From 'Nostoc azollae' 0708 (GTDB taxonomy: Bacteria > Cyanobacteriota > Cyanobacteriia > Cyanobacteriales > Nostocaceae), in the NCBI RefSeq assembly GCF_000196515.1, contig NC_014248.1:682001-746000 (forward strand): a DNA stretch of 64,000 bases, written 5' to 3'. The translations under genes and the position numbers were made by a program. Shown piece after piece: positions 10,217-19,776 of this stretch. How positions within the stretch are numbered: position 1 is the stretch's first letter; each line of letters opens with the position of its first letter. The notes below the pieces were generated by a model. That model did not search any database and was not told the DNA's origin. It saw only the letters and a program-made list of their open reading frames with translations.

Positions 10217-12145
10217 ATGCCCATGCTCGTAATTAACAACCAGCGGTTTTTCCGCTATTCAGTTTCATCAATTCTTTCGACTGCACTGTGTTTGATTGCT
10301 ACCTATACTACTAGCGCCCAACAGTCTCCTAGAAATTCTCAACTCCTGGCTAGCTTGATTTCTGAATTACCAACACCATCATCCGGTAATGAAATTACCC
10401 TTAATGGTCGTACTTTATCAGCAGCCTGGTTACAACAACGGCAAACAGACGGTAAAGTGATAACTCATCTCAGTGATGGGGCACTGAGACACTTGATGGG
10501 GGTGGATTTATTAAATACCAGCAATCCTGAACTACAACCTGTGGAATGGTTTTCCTCGGGTACACCAACACTTAATGCCAAGCTTTTGGGAGGATATCGC
10601 TATCTAGATATTTCTAATTTTGCTCACATTGCAGGTTGGCAAATAGAAGCTAATGGCAACACATTGGTGATTTCTACTACCCAAGCAAAAATCAATAATA
10701 TTCGTCAGGGAAAACGACCTACTGGTGAGAGACTAGTTGTTGATTTAGATCACCCAACTCCGTGGCAAGTTACACAAGGTCAACTGATAAAAAGACCTGT
10801 AGATTCTCATACACGAATTTCTCAACCCCCTAAACCGCTAAATAGAGAAAATAGAGAGTGGATAATTACTCTAGATAGTACCGCTGATAACAGCTTGATT
10901 CAAAGGTATACACCTCAATCGAGATTACTGCCAAAACAACTAAAAAAATTACCTTCACCAGTTTCCCCTCAACAAATAATTCAAAAAGTGGAAATTGTTA
11001 ATAACAGAACTATTATTAGTCTTAGTGTACCCTTTGGTTTCGCTCCCCAGGTTAGTGCAATAACCAACCCGAATCGCTTGGTGATTGATATTCAACCTGA
11101 TGGGTTAGTAGCAAAGGATATAACCTGGGCAAAGGGTTTACGTTGGCAGCAAAAATTTATAAATTCAGGTACAGATAGTTTTCCTGTAGTTTGGCTGGAA
11201 ATTAATCCCACCGTTGTTGGGTTATCACTAAAACCGATTTGGGCTAACCCAGAAACCCAAACAGGTATAGCCCCCTTAATACAAACAGCACAACGTTATT
11301 TGGCAGTAGCAGGAATTAACGGGGGTTATTTTAACCGTAACAATAAATTACCTTTGGGGGCAATTCGGCGGGATAATCAGTGGGTATCAGGCCCAATTCT
11401 GAACCGAGGTGCGATCGGATGGAATGATTCAGGAGAATATTATTTTGGCCGCCTCACCCTCAACGAAACTTTAATCACCAGCAATAACCAACCATTATCA
11501 ATTCTATTCCTCAACAGCGGCTATGTACAAAATGGCATTGCCCGTTATACCCCTATTTGGGGCTCTACTTACACACCCCTCACAGATAACGAAATCATCC
11601 TCGTTGTCCAAAAAGACCAAATTATAAACCAGCTACCAGGTAGTAAAGTAGGTGTAACACCAATTCCCATCCCTCAAGACGGCTACCTCCTCAGCTTACG
11701 CGGTACAGCTGCCACTAACACCTCTAAATTACCAATTGGTACAAAAGTTAGTCTTACCAGCACCACCACTCCTGGTGATTTTAGCCGTTATCCCCACATT
11801 ATCGGCGCAGGTCCACTTCTAGTCCAAAATCGGCAAATTGTCCTTAATGCTAAAGCTGAAACATTCAGCGATGCTTTCATTGCCGAAAAAGCAGTTCGCA
11901 GTGCCATTTGTACCACCACAACAGGTAATTTAATGATTGCAGCCGTACATAATCGCGCTGGTGGTAATGGTCCCACTTTAGCTGAACATGCCCAATTAAT
12001 GCAGTTTATGGGTTGTGTGAATGCCCTCAACTTAGACGGGGGTAGTTCTACAACTCTATATTTGGGAGGACAATTACTTGATCGTTCTCCAAATACAGCC
12101 GCCCGTGTCCACAACGGTATTGGTATTTTTATTAACCCTCGATAA
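10217..12145 (+). CDS. Exported phosphodiester glycosidase (NAGPA/DUF2233) family protein
   Basis: The 642-residue protein starts with a signal-peptide-like segment (residues about 13-33, ending ...TTSAQQ). About 300 residues of cyanobacterial N-terminal region follow. The C-terminal phosphodiester glycosidase domain shows NGGYFNRNNKLPLGAI, then AICTTTTGNLMIAAV and the NALNLDGGSSTTLYLGG core, with HNGIGIFI at the end. The domain is named after the mammalian enzyme that uncovers mannose-6-phosphate signals. In bacteria it is found on secreted proteins thought to cleave sugar phosphodiesters in cell-wall or exopolysaccharides, but the bacterial substrate is mostly unknown. It stands alone between two long spacers. 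Confidence 0.85.
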   Translation: MPMLVINNQRFFRYSVSSILSTALCLIATYTTSAQQSPRNSQLLASLISELPTPSSGNEITLNGRTLSAAWLQQRQTDGKVITHLSDGALRHLMGVDLLNTSNPELQPVEWFSSGTPTLNAKLLGGYRYLDISNFAHIAGWQIEANGNTLVISTTQAKINNIRQGKRPTGERLVVDLDHPTPWQVTQGQLIKRPVDSHTRISQPPKPLNRENREWIITLDSTADNSLIQRYTPQSRLLPKQLKKLPSPVSPQQIIQKVEIVNNRTIISLSVPFGFAPQVSAITNPNRLVIDIQPDGLVAKDITWAKGLRWQQKFINSGTDSFPVVWLEINPTVVGLSLKPIWANPETQTGIAPLIQTAQRYLAVAGINGGYFNRNNKLPLGAIRRDNQWVSGPILNRGAIGWNDSGEYYFGRLTLNETLITSNNQPLSILFLNSGYVQNGIARYTPIWGSTYTPLTDNEIILVVQKDQIINQLPGSKVGVTPIPIPQDGYLLSLRGTAATNTSKLPIGTKVSLTSTTTPGDFSRYPHIIGAGPLLVQNRQIVLNAKAETFSDAFIAEKAVRSAICTTTTGNLMIAAVHNRAGGNGPTLAEHAQLMQFMGCVNALNLDGGSSTTLYLGGQLLDRSPNTAARVHNGIGIFINPR

Positions 12146-12497
12146 TTCAGTCACTGCCTCAAGCGTTTTCAGGCTTTTCCCTCGTAATTGCGTTGGTTCT
12201 ATGTAAGTCTGGAAATTAAAAGATAATTTGTTTAAGTTGACATTTTGATTTTCTGCAAAGGAGGATTTTTAATCACTTTTTAAAGTTGAGAACAAGCTGG
12301 CATTTTTCTTGATCAAGAGTTAATGTAGAACCAAGAGTTTTACTGGCAGTTGTTTACAGTGTAACCTTATATTTTGATATGGTTATGAAAGTGAAATCAA
12401 ATAGCTAATTTTCCCATTAGCAATATCAAACACAATTTTTTCACTAAATATATATTAAGAATAATAACTTTTTTGTATATCTAGAAATGAGGTAACT
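12146..12497. other. Intergenic leader of the cupin gene
   Basis: About 350 bases with no open frame. A GAGG ribosome-binding element sits at about 12488-12491, seven bases before the ATG at 12498. Nothing else was recognised. Confidence 0.5.
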
Positions 12498-12917
12498 ATG
12501 GCTCAATTTACAGAGACCTTACGTAACAACACTCTCACCCTAAATGCAACCCTTAATTCCAGAGGCGTTGCCGCCGGTGAATTACGCCCTTGGGGTTCTT
12601 TTACAGTTTTAGAAGAAGGGCGCGGATACAAAATAAAACGCATAGAAGTTAAGTCCGGACATCGCCTTAGCCTACAAATGCACCACCACCGTAGCGAACA
12701 CTGGATAGTCGTTTCCGGTACAGCCAAGGTTGTCTGTGGTGAAAACGAAGTTTTACTAAGCAATAATCAGTCTACCTATGTACCCCAATGTACTGTTCAC
12801 CGTTTAGAAAATCCTGGGGTAATTCCCTTGGTGCTAATTGAAGTGCAAAATGGCGAATACTTGGGCGAAGATGATATTATCCGCTACCAAGATGATTATG
12901 CTCGCAGTGACAAATAG
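12498..12917 (+). CDS. Cupin, mannose-6-phosphate isomerase type II C-terminal-like
   Basis: This 139-residue single-domain cupin corresponds to the C-terminal isomerase domain of bifunctional mannose-1-phosphate guanylyltransferase/phosphomannose isomerase. The motifs are PWGSFTVLEEGRGYKIKRIE, then LSLQMHHHRSEHWIVVSGTA, which holds the metal ligands (HHH and E), and VPQCTVHRLENPG, which supplies the last histidine. Stand-alone copies are common in cyanobacteria and are annotated as phosphomannose isomerase-type cupins. They probably interconvert mannose-6-phosphate and fructose-6-phosphate for GDP-mannose supply, though activity of the short form is not assured. A clear GAGG precedes the start. 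It is flanked by spacers and appears monocistronic. Confidence 0.88.
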   Translation: MAQFTETLRNNTLTLNATLNSRGVAAGELRPWGSFTVLEEGRGYKIKRIEVKSGHRLSLQMHHHRSEHWIVVSGTAKVVCGENEVLLSNNQSTYVPQCTVHRLENPGVIPLVLIEVQNGEYLGEDDIIRYQDDYARSDK

Positions 12918-13086
12918 TGTGTGGGATTTGGGAGCATGGGGAAAATCAATTGTTTCTTCTGATAGTGTACCCTATAGGAAGCAAGCTACACTTAGTGTGC
13001 CGTAGCCATAGCGTCGCGATCACCATACTATACTCCTGAACTCCTGTAATATTAAATATGGATTTTCTGAGTGCTACAAAAATTCC

Positions 13087-13419
13087 ATGATCAATTTCAG
13101 TCGAGCAGCGATAAATGAAATCAGGCGCTTAAAATCCAAACAACAGCCAAATATCTTATTTCGCTTGCGGGTGAAACCAGGTGGCTGTTCGGGTTGGTTA
13201 TACAATATTTCCTTTGATGAAGCCGTCAAATGTGAAGATCAGATTTTTGATGTTCATAATATTCAGCTGGTCATAGACAAAGAAAGCATAAAGTATATTA
13301 ACGGTTTAACACTAGATTATTCAGAGGATCTTATGGGTGGAGGTTTTCGCTTTTATAACCCCATCGCCACCTCTACTTGTAGTTGTGGCAATTCTTTCTC
13401 TATGAATCCAAGTTCTTAG
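13087..13419 (+). CDS. HesB/IscA-type iron-sulfur cluster protein
   Basis: This 110-residue A-type carrier domain has the three conserved cysteines: one in KPGGCSGW and two in the C-terminal CSCGNSF. A-type proteins bind a 2Fe-2S cluster or iron and deliver clusters to apoproteins. The C-terminal motif is canonical, while the middle (YNISFDEAVKCEDQIF) diverges from SufA, so it belongs to one of the cyanobacterial HesB-like subgroups. It lies 190 bases upstream of rpsL in the same direction. It has its own 5' spacer and may be transcribed separately. Confidence 0.9.
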   Translation: MINFSRAAINEIRRLKSKQQPNILFRLRVKPGGCSGWLYNISFDEAVKCEDQIFDVHNIQLVIDKESIKYINGLTLDYSEDLMGGGFRFYNPIATSTCSCGNSFSMNPSS

Positions 13420-13608
13420 TCTTTAGGATAGAGGAAATAAAGTAGGGTGTAGGTGGTAAAAGGTCTATTCTGATCTGATAGCGCAGCGTGGCAATCTCCA
13501 TACTCCTGACTCCTCAAAAAAAAAATAATAATTGACATAAAAACACACAAAAAGCTATAATCAGGATTTGTTAAAATAGATAATAAGCAGCAAAACGTGC
13601 TGTAACTC

Positions 13609-13992
13609 ATGCCAACAATACAGCAACTAATACGTAGTGAACGCGAACTAGCGCGTCAAAAAACCAAGTCCCCTGCTCTGAAACAATGTCCTCAACGTCG
13701 AGGAGTTTGTACCAGAGTATATACGACTACCCCCAAAAAACCTAACTCAGCTCTCCGTAAAGTGGCAAGAGTAAGACTGACTTCTGGATTTGAAGTTACA
13801 GCTTATATTCCAGGAATTGGCCATAACTTGCAAGAACACTCTGTTGTCATGATTCGTGGCGGTCGGGTAAAGGACTTACCAGGCGTGAGATACCACATTA
13901 TTCGTGGCACCTTAGATACAGCCGGAGTTAAAGACCGGAAACAAGGACGTTCCAAGTATGGAACTAAGCGCCCAAAAGAAACTAAAAAGTAA
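13609..13992 (+). CDS. rpsL: 30S ribosomal protein S12
   Basis: The 127-residue S12 has the invariant decoding-centre segments [19 protein letters not shown] and [16 protein letters not shown]. It is the first gene of the str cluster (S12-S7-EF-G-EF-Tu-S10). The lysine of PKKPNS, the usual site of streptomycin-resistance mutations, is the wild-type residue. The C-terminus is basic ([12 protein letters not shown]), as usual in cyanobacteria. No strong Shine-Dalgarno sequence precedes the ATG at 13609. It is separated from rpsG by 363 bases containing a strong hairpin. Confidence 0.99.
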   Translation: MPTIQQLIRSERELARQKTKSPALKQCPQRRGVCTRVYTTTPKKPNSALRKVARVRLTSGFEVTAYIPGIGHNLQEHSVVMIRGGRVKDLPGVRYHIIRGTLDTAGVKDRKQGRSKYGTKRPKETKK

Positions 13993-14088
13993 AAACTAGG
14001 CGATTAATCGCACCAATGAACGATTATTGTCTGAGTCTCAGTACCCATAAAACACAGAATCTAGGGGCGTATTCTTGTTTAAGCAATC

Positions 14089-14130
14089 AATCCTTACACT
14101 TGCACTAAGCGAGCAAGTGTAAGGATTTTT
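14089..14130 (+). terminator. Terminator or attenuator hairpin between rpsL and rpsG
   Basis: A perfect 15-bp stem (14089-14103 with 14113-14127) closes a 9-base loop and is followed by a short T-run. Its position inside the str cluster suggests partial termination that lowers expression downstream of rpsL, or a separate promoter for rpsG-fusA-tuf after it. Confidence 0.75.
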
Positions 14131-14355
14131 AAGCCAAATACTGTAAGGGATGTCAACACTTTGATTGAAATATTAAAGTTGATAAAGTTCTCGCTTTGTG
14201 TGTTTGATAAAGGGTTAAGAGGTCAATTAGTTCAGCTTTATTGCAACTAGAGCCAAAACTCAAGGAGATTTGAGCGGCCAGTTAGACCGCTTTTAGATTT
14301 CTGTGTTCTGATAGCATATAATTTCGTTGCCAAATTCCGAATTTAAGGATTAAGT

Positions 14356-14826
14356 ATGTCTCGTCGTGGTGTTAGTCAAAGGCGCCCAGTTCCGTCTGAC
14401 TCAGTATATAACAGTCGCCTTGTGAGCATGATTATCAGGCGGATCATGCGTCATGGCAAGAAATCACTTGCCGCCAGAATTGTGTATGATGCTTTAAGAA
14501 GTATTGAAGAACGCACTGGTAACAGTGCTTTGGAAACATTTGAAAGAGCAGTGCGTAACGCCACTCCTTTGGTAGAAGTAAAGGCTCGACGAGTAGGTGG
14601 AGCAACTTACCAAGTACCAATGGAAGTACGTTCTGATCGGGGTACTACGTTAGCATTGCGTTGGTTAGTGCAGTTCTCTAGGTCTAGACCTGGTCGCACG
14701 ATGGCCAGTAGACTAGCAAATGAGTTAATGGACGCTGCTAACGAAACGGGAAGCGCCATTCGCAAGCGGGAAGAAACGCACCGCATGGCTGAAGCAAACA
14801 AAGCATTTGCACACTATCGTTACTAA
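14356..14826 (+). CDS. rpsG: 30S ribosomal protein S7
   Basis: This 156-residue S7 has [15 protein letters not shown] at the start, then [14 protein letters not shown], which contacts the 16S rRNA 3' major domain. It continues with [16 protein letters not shown] and ends [16 protein letters not shown]7 nucleates assembly of the 30S head. Length and termini are those expected for cyanobacteria. AAGGA lies about seven bases upstream of the ATG. A hairpin follows in the 139-base gap before fusA. Confidence 0.99.
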   Translation: MSRRGVSQRRPVPSDSVYNSRLVSMIIRRIMRHGKKSLAARIVYDALRSIEERTGNSALETFERAVRNATPLVEVKARRVGGATYQVPMEVRSDRGTTLALRWLVQFSRSRPGRTMASRLANELMDAANETGSAIRKREETHRMAEANKAFAHYRY

Positions 14827-14835
14827 GTAGACCAA

Positions 14836-14868
14836 CGATATATCGTCTTCAGAAAAAGCGGTATATCG
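14836..14868 (+). promoter_or_regulatory. Hairpin between rpsG and fusA
   Basis: CGATATATCG at 14836-14845 pairs with CGGTATATCG at 14859-14868, nine of ten positions plus one G-T pair. No clean T-run follows, so it may be an RNA-processing or stability element rather than a terminator. Confidence 0.45.
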
Positions 14869-14965
14869 TAGAACTTCTCAAAAAGACGGTTTTCCGAAAA
14901 AGTATAGAATCTTAACAAAGAGTAATATACAAGATATCATGAGGCCAAAATTATAGGAGGTAACT

Positions 14966-17044
14966 GTGGCACGCACAAACCCGCTAGAGAAAGTACGCAA
15001 TATCGGTATTGCGGCGCACATAGATGCGGGCAAAACGACGACAACAGAGAGAATATTGTTTTACTCTGGGATAATTCATAAAATTGGTGAAGTTCACGAA
15101 GGAACTGCTGTAACAGACTGGATGGATCAGGAGCGGGAGCGGGGAATTACCATTACTGCCGCTGCAATTAGTACCAGCTGGAATGATCATCAAATTAACA
15201 TTATCGATACTCCTGGTCACGTTGACTTCACAATAGAAGTTGAACGTTCCATGCGCGTTTTAGATGGTGTAATCGCCGTCTTTTGTTCCGTAGGTGGTGT
15301 GCAACCACAATCTGAGACAGTATGGCGGCAGGCAGACCGCTACAAAGTACCTCGGATAGCTTTTATTAACAAGATGGATCGCACGGGTGCGAACTTCTAT
15401 AAAGTTCACGACCAAATGCGTGATCGCCTGCGAGCAAATGCGATCGCCATTCAACTGCCAATAGGTAGTGAAACCGAATTTAAGGGCATTGTTGACTTAG
15501 TACGGATGTGTGCATATATGTACACCAATGACCAAGGCACCGATATTCAAGAAACAGAAATTCCCGCCGAATTGCAAGGGCAGGTCACAGAATACCGTAC
15601 TAAGTTGGTAGAAGCAGTAGCAGAAACCAGTGATGCTCTCATGAGCAAGTACTTTGATGGTGAAGAACTGACAGAAGCTGAAATCCGTACAGCCCTACGT
15701 AAAGGTACTATTGCGGGAACAATAGTACCTGTGCTTTGTGGTTCAGCATTTAAAAATAAAGGTGTCCAGTTGATGCTGGACGCAGTTGTAAATTACCTGC
15801 CAGCACCAACAGAAGTACCACCAATTCAAGGCTTATTGCCGAATGGCGATACTGTTGAGCGACGGGCTGATGACAACGAACCCCTATCTGCTCTCGCATT
15901 CAAGATCATGGCTGACCCCTACGGTCGCCTGACCTTTGTTCGTGTTTATTCTGGTGTCTTGAAAAAGGGCAGCTACGTTCTTAACGCTAGCAAAGACAAG
16001 AAAGAACGGATTTCCCGCTTGGTTCTGATGAAGGCAGATGATCGACAAGATGTGGATGAACTGCGGGCGGGTGATTTAGGTGCAGCTTTGGGATTGAAAG
16101 ACACGTTGACTGGTGACACTTTGTGTGATGAAGGTTCTCCAGTCATTTTAGAATCTCTATTTATTCCTGAACCTGTAATCTCGGTAGCAGTTGAACCTAA
16201 AACCAAGAACGACATGGATAAGCTGTCAAAGGCACTACAATCTTTGTCAGAAGAAGATCCTACCTTTCGTGTTCGTGTTGATCCAGAAACTAACCAAACC
16301 GTAATTGCCGGAATGGGAGAGTTACACCTGGAAATTCTTGTGGATCGGATGTTACGCGAATTCAAGGTAGAAGCCAATGTTGGTGCTCCACAAGTAGCTT
16401 ACCGGGAAACAATTCGTAAAACAGTAACCAGAATAGAAGGTAAATTTATCCGCCAGAGCGGTGGCAAGGGACAGTATGGTCACGTTGTAATTGATTTGGC
16501 TCCAGGAGAACCCGGTACTGGCTTTGAATTCGTCTCCAAGATTGTTGGTGGTTCTGTACCTAAAGAGTATATCAACCCCGCAGAACAGGGAATGAAAGAA
16601 TGTTGTGAATCTGGGGTATTAGCTGGATATCCACTCATTGATGTCAAAGCTACTTTGGTAGACGGCTCTTACCACGATGTAGACTCTTCAGAAATGGCTT
16701 TTAAAATCGCTGGTTCAATGGCGATGAAAGAGGCAGTAGCGAAAGCCTCACCAGTCCTTTTAGAGCCTATGATGAAAGTCGAAGTGGAAGTACCTGAAAA
16801 CTTTCTTGGGGATGTGATGGGCGACCTCAACTCCCGTCGTGGTCAAATTGAAGGTATGGGATCTGAACAGGGTCTGGCCAAAGTGACTGCTAAAGTCCCA
16901 CTGGCAGAAATGTTTGGCTACGCCACTGATATCCGATCTAAAACTCAAGGTCGAGGCATCTTCTCCATGGAGTTTAGCAACTACGAAGAAGTACCTCGTA
17001 ACGTGGCTGAGGCAATCATCGCAAAAAGCAAAGGGAACGCATAA
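14966..17044 (+). CDS. fusA: Translation elongation factor G
   Basis: The 692-residue EF-G catalyses GTP-driven ribosomal translocation. The G domain has [14 protein letters not shown] (P-loop), the DTPGHVDF switch II and [10 protein letters not shown] (NKxD). Domain II begins near residue 300, and the C-terminal domains IV and V are complete ([28 protein letters not shown]). GTG at 14966 is the start: it follows an excellent TAGGAGG nine to ten bases upstream, and the protein aligns from there. It sits 22 bases before tuf, as in the classical str operon. Confidence 0.99.
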   Translation: MARTNPLEKVRNIGIAAHIDAGKTTTTERILFYSGIIHKIGEVHEGTAVTDWMDQERERGITITAAAISTSWNDHQINIIDTPGHVDFTIEVERSMRVLDGVIAVFCSVGGVQPQSETVWRQADRYKVPRIAFINKMDRTGANFYKVHDQMRDRLRANAIAIQLPIGSETEFKGIVDLVRMCAYMYTNDQGTDIQETEIPAELQGQVTEYRTKLVEAVAETSDALMSKYFDGEELTEAEIRTALRKGTIAGTIVPVLCGSAFKNKGVQLMLDAVVNYLPAPTEVPPIQGLLPNGDTVERRADDNEPLSALAFKIMADPYGRLTFVRVYSGVLKKGSYVLNASKDKKERISRLVLMKADDRQDVDELRAGDLGAALGLKDTLTGDTLCDEGSPVILESLFIPEPVISVAVEPKTKNDMDKLSKALQSLSEEDPTFRVRVDPETNQTVIAGMGELHLEILVDRMLREFKVEANVGAPQVAYRETIRKTVTRIEGKFIRQSGGKGQYGHVVIDLAPGEPGTGFEFVSKIVGGSVPKEYINPAEQGMKECCESGVLAGYPLIDVKATLVDGSYHDVDSSEMAFKIAGSMAMKEAVAKASPVLLEPMMKVEVEVPENFLGDVMGDLNSRRGQIEGMGSEQGLAKVTAKVPLAEMFGYATDIRSKTQGRGIFSMEFSNYEEVPRNVAEAIIAKSKGNA

Positions 17045-17066
17045 TTAAAAAAGGAAACGAGCATTC

Positions 17067-18296
17067 ATGGCACGCGCAAAGTTTGAAAGAAATAAACCCC
17101 ACGTTAATATCGGAACTGTTGGCCACGTTGACCACGGTAAAACTACTTTAACAGCAGCCATTACCATGACTTTGGCAGCTATGGGTCAAGCTGTAGCTAA
17201 GGGCTATGACCAAATTGACAACGCACCCGAAGAAAAGGCACGTGGTATTACCATTAATACTGCTCACGTTGAGTATGAAACTGCAGGACGGCACTATGCT
17301 CACGTAGACTGCCCTGGACACGCCGACTATGTGAAAAACATGATCACTGGTGCGGCACAAATGGACGGTGGTATCCTCGTAGTTGCTGCTACTGATGGAC
17401 CTATGCCCCAAACTCGTGAACACATCCTATTGGCAAAACAGGTAGGTGTTCCCAGCTTAGTTGTCTTCTTGAACAAAGAAGATTTGATGGATGATGAAGA
17501 ACTTCTGGAATTAGTAGAACTAGAACTCCGTGAACTACTTTCTAGCTATGATTTCCCTGGTGATGACATCCCCATTATCAAAGGTTCTGGTCTACAAGCT
17601 TTAGAAGCAATGACTAAGAATCCCAAGACTCAACGGGGAGAAAATCCTTGGGTAGACAAAATCTACCAACTGATGGACGCTGTAGATTCCTACATCCCCA
17701 ACCCAGAACGTGATGTTGATAAACCATTCTTGATGGCAGTAGAAGACGTATTCACGATCACAGGTCGTGGTACAGTGGCTACTGGTCGGATCGAACGTGG
17801 GAAAGTTAAGGTTAACGATACTGTCGAGCTAATTGGCCTTAAAGACACTCGTACCACCACTGTTACAGGGATTGAGATGTTTAAGAAGAGCCTTGATGAA
17901 GGTATGGCTGGGGATAACGCAGGTGTGCTACTGCGTGGTCTCAAAAAAGAAGACATTGAGCGCGGTATGGTAATCGCCAAACCCGGTTCAATTACTCCTC
18001 ACACTGAGTTTGAAGGTGAGGTCTACGTTTTGACAGAAAAAGAAGGTGGCCGGAAAACACCATTTTTCGCTGGATATCGTCCTCAGTTCTATGTACGCAC
18101 AACTGATGTAACTGGCACTATCAAAAGCTACACAGCTGATGATGGTAGTGCGGTAGAAATGGTAATGCCAGGCGACCGCATCAAGATGACAGTAGAACTA
18201 ATTAACGCGATCGCCATTGAGCAAGGTATGCGCTTCGCTATTCGTGAAGGTGGCCGCACCATTGGTGCTGGTGTTGTATCCAAAATCCTGAAGTAG
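17067..18296 (+). CDS. tuf: Translation elongation factor Tu
   Basis: This 409-residue EF-Tu delivers aminoacyl-tRNA to the ribosome. [26 protein letters not shown] and [12 protein letters not shown] are the three nucleotide-binding motifs, followed by the beta-barrel domains ([13 protein letters not shown]; the C-terminal [17 protein letters not shown]). The roughly ten-residue insertion after [10 protein letters not shown] is usual in cyanobacteria and plastids. It is translated from ATG 17067, 22 bases after fusA, behind a GGAAACGAG element. A strong terminator hairpin follows at 18324. Confidence 0.99.
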   Translation: MARAKFERNKPHVNIGTVGHVDHGKTTLTAAITMTLAAMGQAVAKGYDQIDNAPEEKARGITINTAHVEYETAGRHYAHVDCPGHADYVKNMITGAAQMDGGILVVAATDGPMPQTREHILLAKQVGVPSLVVFLNKEDLMDDEELLELVELELRELLSSYDFPGDDIPIIKGSGLQALEAMTKNPKTQRGENPWVDKIYQLMDAVDSYIPNPERDVDKPFLMAVEDVFTITGRGTVATGRIERGKVKVNDTVELIGLKDTRTTTVTGIEMFKKSLDEGMAGDNAGVLLRGLKKEDIERGMVIAKPGSITPHTEFEGEVYVLTEKEGGRKTPFFAGYRPQFYVRTTDVTGTIKSYTADDGSAVEMVMPGDRIKMTVELINAIAIEQGMRFAIREGGRTIGAGVVSKILK

Positions 18297-18323
18297 AACT
18301 CACCTTTTTGCTCTGATTATCAG

Positions 18324-18364
18324 GGAGCAGGGATGGTTAAAATTCATCTCTGCTCCTTTTGTTT
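18324..18364 (+). terminator. Intrinsic terminator after tuf
   Basis: A 12-bp stem (18324-18335 with 18345-18356, one G-T pair) closes a 9-base loop and is followed by TTTTGTTT. It separates tuf from rpsJ. Confidence 0.85.
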
Positions 18365-18410
18365 CCCCAAACTAAGGTTGGATTTTAAATTTTGGCTTTG
18401 GGATTGCGTC

Positions 18411-18472
18411 TAAAATCCAAAATCCAAAATCCAAAATCTAAAATCTAAAATCTAAAATCTAAAATCTAAAAT
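18411..18472. repeat. Heptamer tandem repeat (T/C)AAAATC
   Basis: Eight full copies of a seven-base unit plus a partial one lie directly upstream of rpsJ, ending about 24 bases before its ATG. The first units read C-A4-T-C and the later ones T-A4-T-C. This is the short tandem repeat class typical of Nostoc and Anabaena. It lies in the rpsJ leader, so copy number could affect the distance between promoter and start. Confidence 0.9.
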
Positions 18473-18495
18473 TCACAGAACCTGGAAAACTGAAG

Positions 18496-18813
18496 ATGGC
18501 AACTTTACAGCAGCAGAAGATTAGAATTCGCTTACAGGCTTTTGACCGACGTTTATTGGATACATCTTGCGAGAAGATTGTAGACACTGCTAACCGGACT
18601 AACGCTACAGCTATAGGACCAATTCCTCTACCAACAAAACGGAAGATATATTGCGTACTGCGTTCACCTCACGTAGATAAAGATTCCCGCGAACACTTTG
18701 AAACCCGCACCCATCGTCGGATTATTGACATATATCAGCCCTCTTCTAAAACTATTGATGCACTGATGAAGTTGGATTTACCATCTGGTGTCGATATTGA
18801 AGTCAAATTGTAA
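18496..18813 (+). CDS. rpsJ: 30S ribosomal protein S10
   Basis: This 105-residue S10 has [14 protein letters not shown], then [20 protein letters not shown] and the ending [17 protein letters not shown]10 is a 30S head protein and can act as NusE in antitermination. In cyanobacteria it follows tuf, as here. The heptamer array and the tuf terminator in front suggest it has its own promoter or is reached by read-through. A terminator follows at 18891. Confidence 0.99.
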   Translation: MATLQQQKIRIRLQAFDRRLLDTSCEKIVDTANRTNATAIGPIPLPTKRKIYCVLRSPHVDKDSREHFETRTHRRIIDIYQPSSKTIDALMKLDLPSGVDIEVKL

Positions 18814-18890
18814 TTTAGTCATTCTTCAGTAGTTAGTTGCAAAGAACAAGAAACAACTGACTGCTGAAATTGAAGATAAATATTGACTAT

Positions 18891-18919
18891 GCTCTGGGAA
18901 AATTTATCTCAGAGCTTTT
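18891..18919 (+). terminator. Intrinsic terminator after rpsJ
   Basis: GCTCTG at 18891-18896 pairs with CAGAGC at 18910-18915, with extra weak pairs inside, and TTTTC follows. It ends the str cluster. Confidence 0.65.
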
Positions 18920-19010
18920 CATTTAACTATAAGACATAATGATAAAATACAAAGTAAGGGAAAAGTAGTGAAAAATATATTTTAAGAATAAAATTTATAC
19001 CCAAACAACA

Positions 19011-19661
19011 ATGACATCTTCTTCTAGAATCGCTGTCCGTGAACTACCTCTGTTCCCTTTAGCTGAAGTGGTTCTGTTTCCTAGCAGACCATTACCTCTG
19101 CATATCTTTGAATTTCGCTACCGAATCATGATGAATACGATTTTGGCAGCCGATCGCAGGTTTGGAGTTTTGATGATTGATCCAGTCAAAGGTACAATTG
19201 CCAAGGTCGGCTGCTGTGCAGAAATTATTCATTATCAGCGAATGCCTGACGACCGAATGGAAATGTTAACTCTAGGACAACAAAGATTTCGGGTTTTAGA
19301 ATATGTTCGTGAAAAGCCTTATCGTGTAGGTTTGGTTCAATGGATTGAAGATCAACCACCATCTAAAGATTTGCGACCCTTAGCTACTGAAGTAGAACAG
19401 CTACTTCGAGATGTTATCCGTCTTTCAGTCAAGTTAACTGAGAAAAATGTTGAATTACCAGAAGACTTACCAGATTTACCCACAGAGTTATCTTACTGGG
19501 TAGCAAGTAACCTTTACGGTGTAGCTCCTGAGCAACAGGCTTTGTTAGAACTGCAAGATACATATGCCCGCTTACAAAGAGAAGCAGAAATTTTAACTTC
19601 TACTCGTAATCATCTGGCAGCACGTTCCGTTCTGAAAGATACATTTAATAATATGAGTTAA
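19011..19661 (+). CDS. LON peptidase substrate-binding domain protein
   Basis: This 216-residue protein consists only of the N-terminal substrate-recognition domain of Lon protease: ELPLFPLAEVVLFPSRPLPL, HIFEFRYRIMMNTIL and later LGQQRFRVLEYVREKPYRVG. There is no AAA or protease domain, so it is not an active Lon. Such stand-alone domain proteins are conserved in cyanobacteria and plants, with unproven function in protein quality control. The ATG at 19011 follows an AT-rich leader without an obvious Shine-Dalgarno sequence. Its stop is directly abutted by an inverted-repeat element. Confidence 0.92.
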   Translation: MTSSSRIAVRELPLFPLAEVVLFPSRPLPLHIFEFRYRIMMNTILAADRRFGVLMIDPVKGTIAKVGCCAEIIHYQRMPDDRMEMLTLGQQRFRVLEYVREKPYRVGLVQWIEDQPPSKDLRPLATEVEQLLRDVIRLSVKLTEKNVELPEDLPDLPTELSYWVASNLYGVAPEQQALLELQDTYARLQREAEILTSTRNHLAARSVLKDTFNNMS

Positions 19662-19776
19662 TAACCAAGTGGCTAGTTATCAGGGAAAAGGCAAAAGGCA
19701 AGAGGTAAGAAAAAAATTTCTCCCCCGCTCCTCTGATCCCTACACTCCATCAAGCTTATAACTACCAACTTGGTTA
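19662..19776. repeat. Inverted-repeat-bounded element, copy 2
   Basis: Left arm 19662-19680 and right arm 19758-19776 are complementary in 16 of 19 positions. The left arm also matches 2228-2246 in 16 of 19 positions. The interior is AT-rich simple sequence (AAAAGGCAAAAGGCAAGAGG). The element begins right after the LON-domain gene's stop, and its right arm covers the pheA stop codon (19774-19776). Confidence 0.65.

Noticed and set aside
15973-16377. 134-residue reverse frame inside fusA
   Set aside because: It lies antisense to EF-G, with no motif or start context. Similar shadows in tuf (17148-17980) were rejected for the same reason.
18411-18472. Heptamer array considered as a CRISPR-like repeat
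   Set aside because: The units are seven bases with no spacers; this is a short tandem repeat. The array at 62847 was rejected on the same ground.
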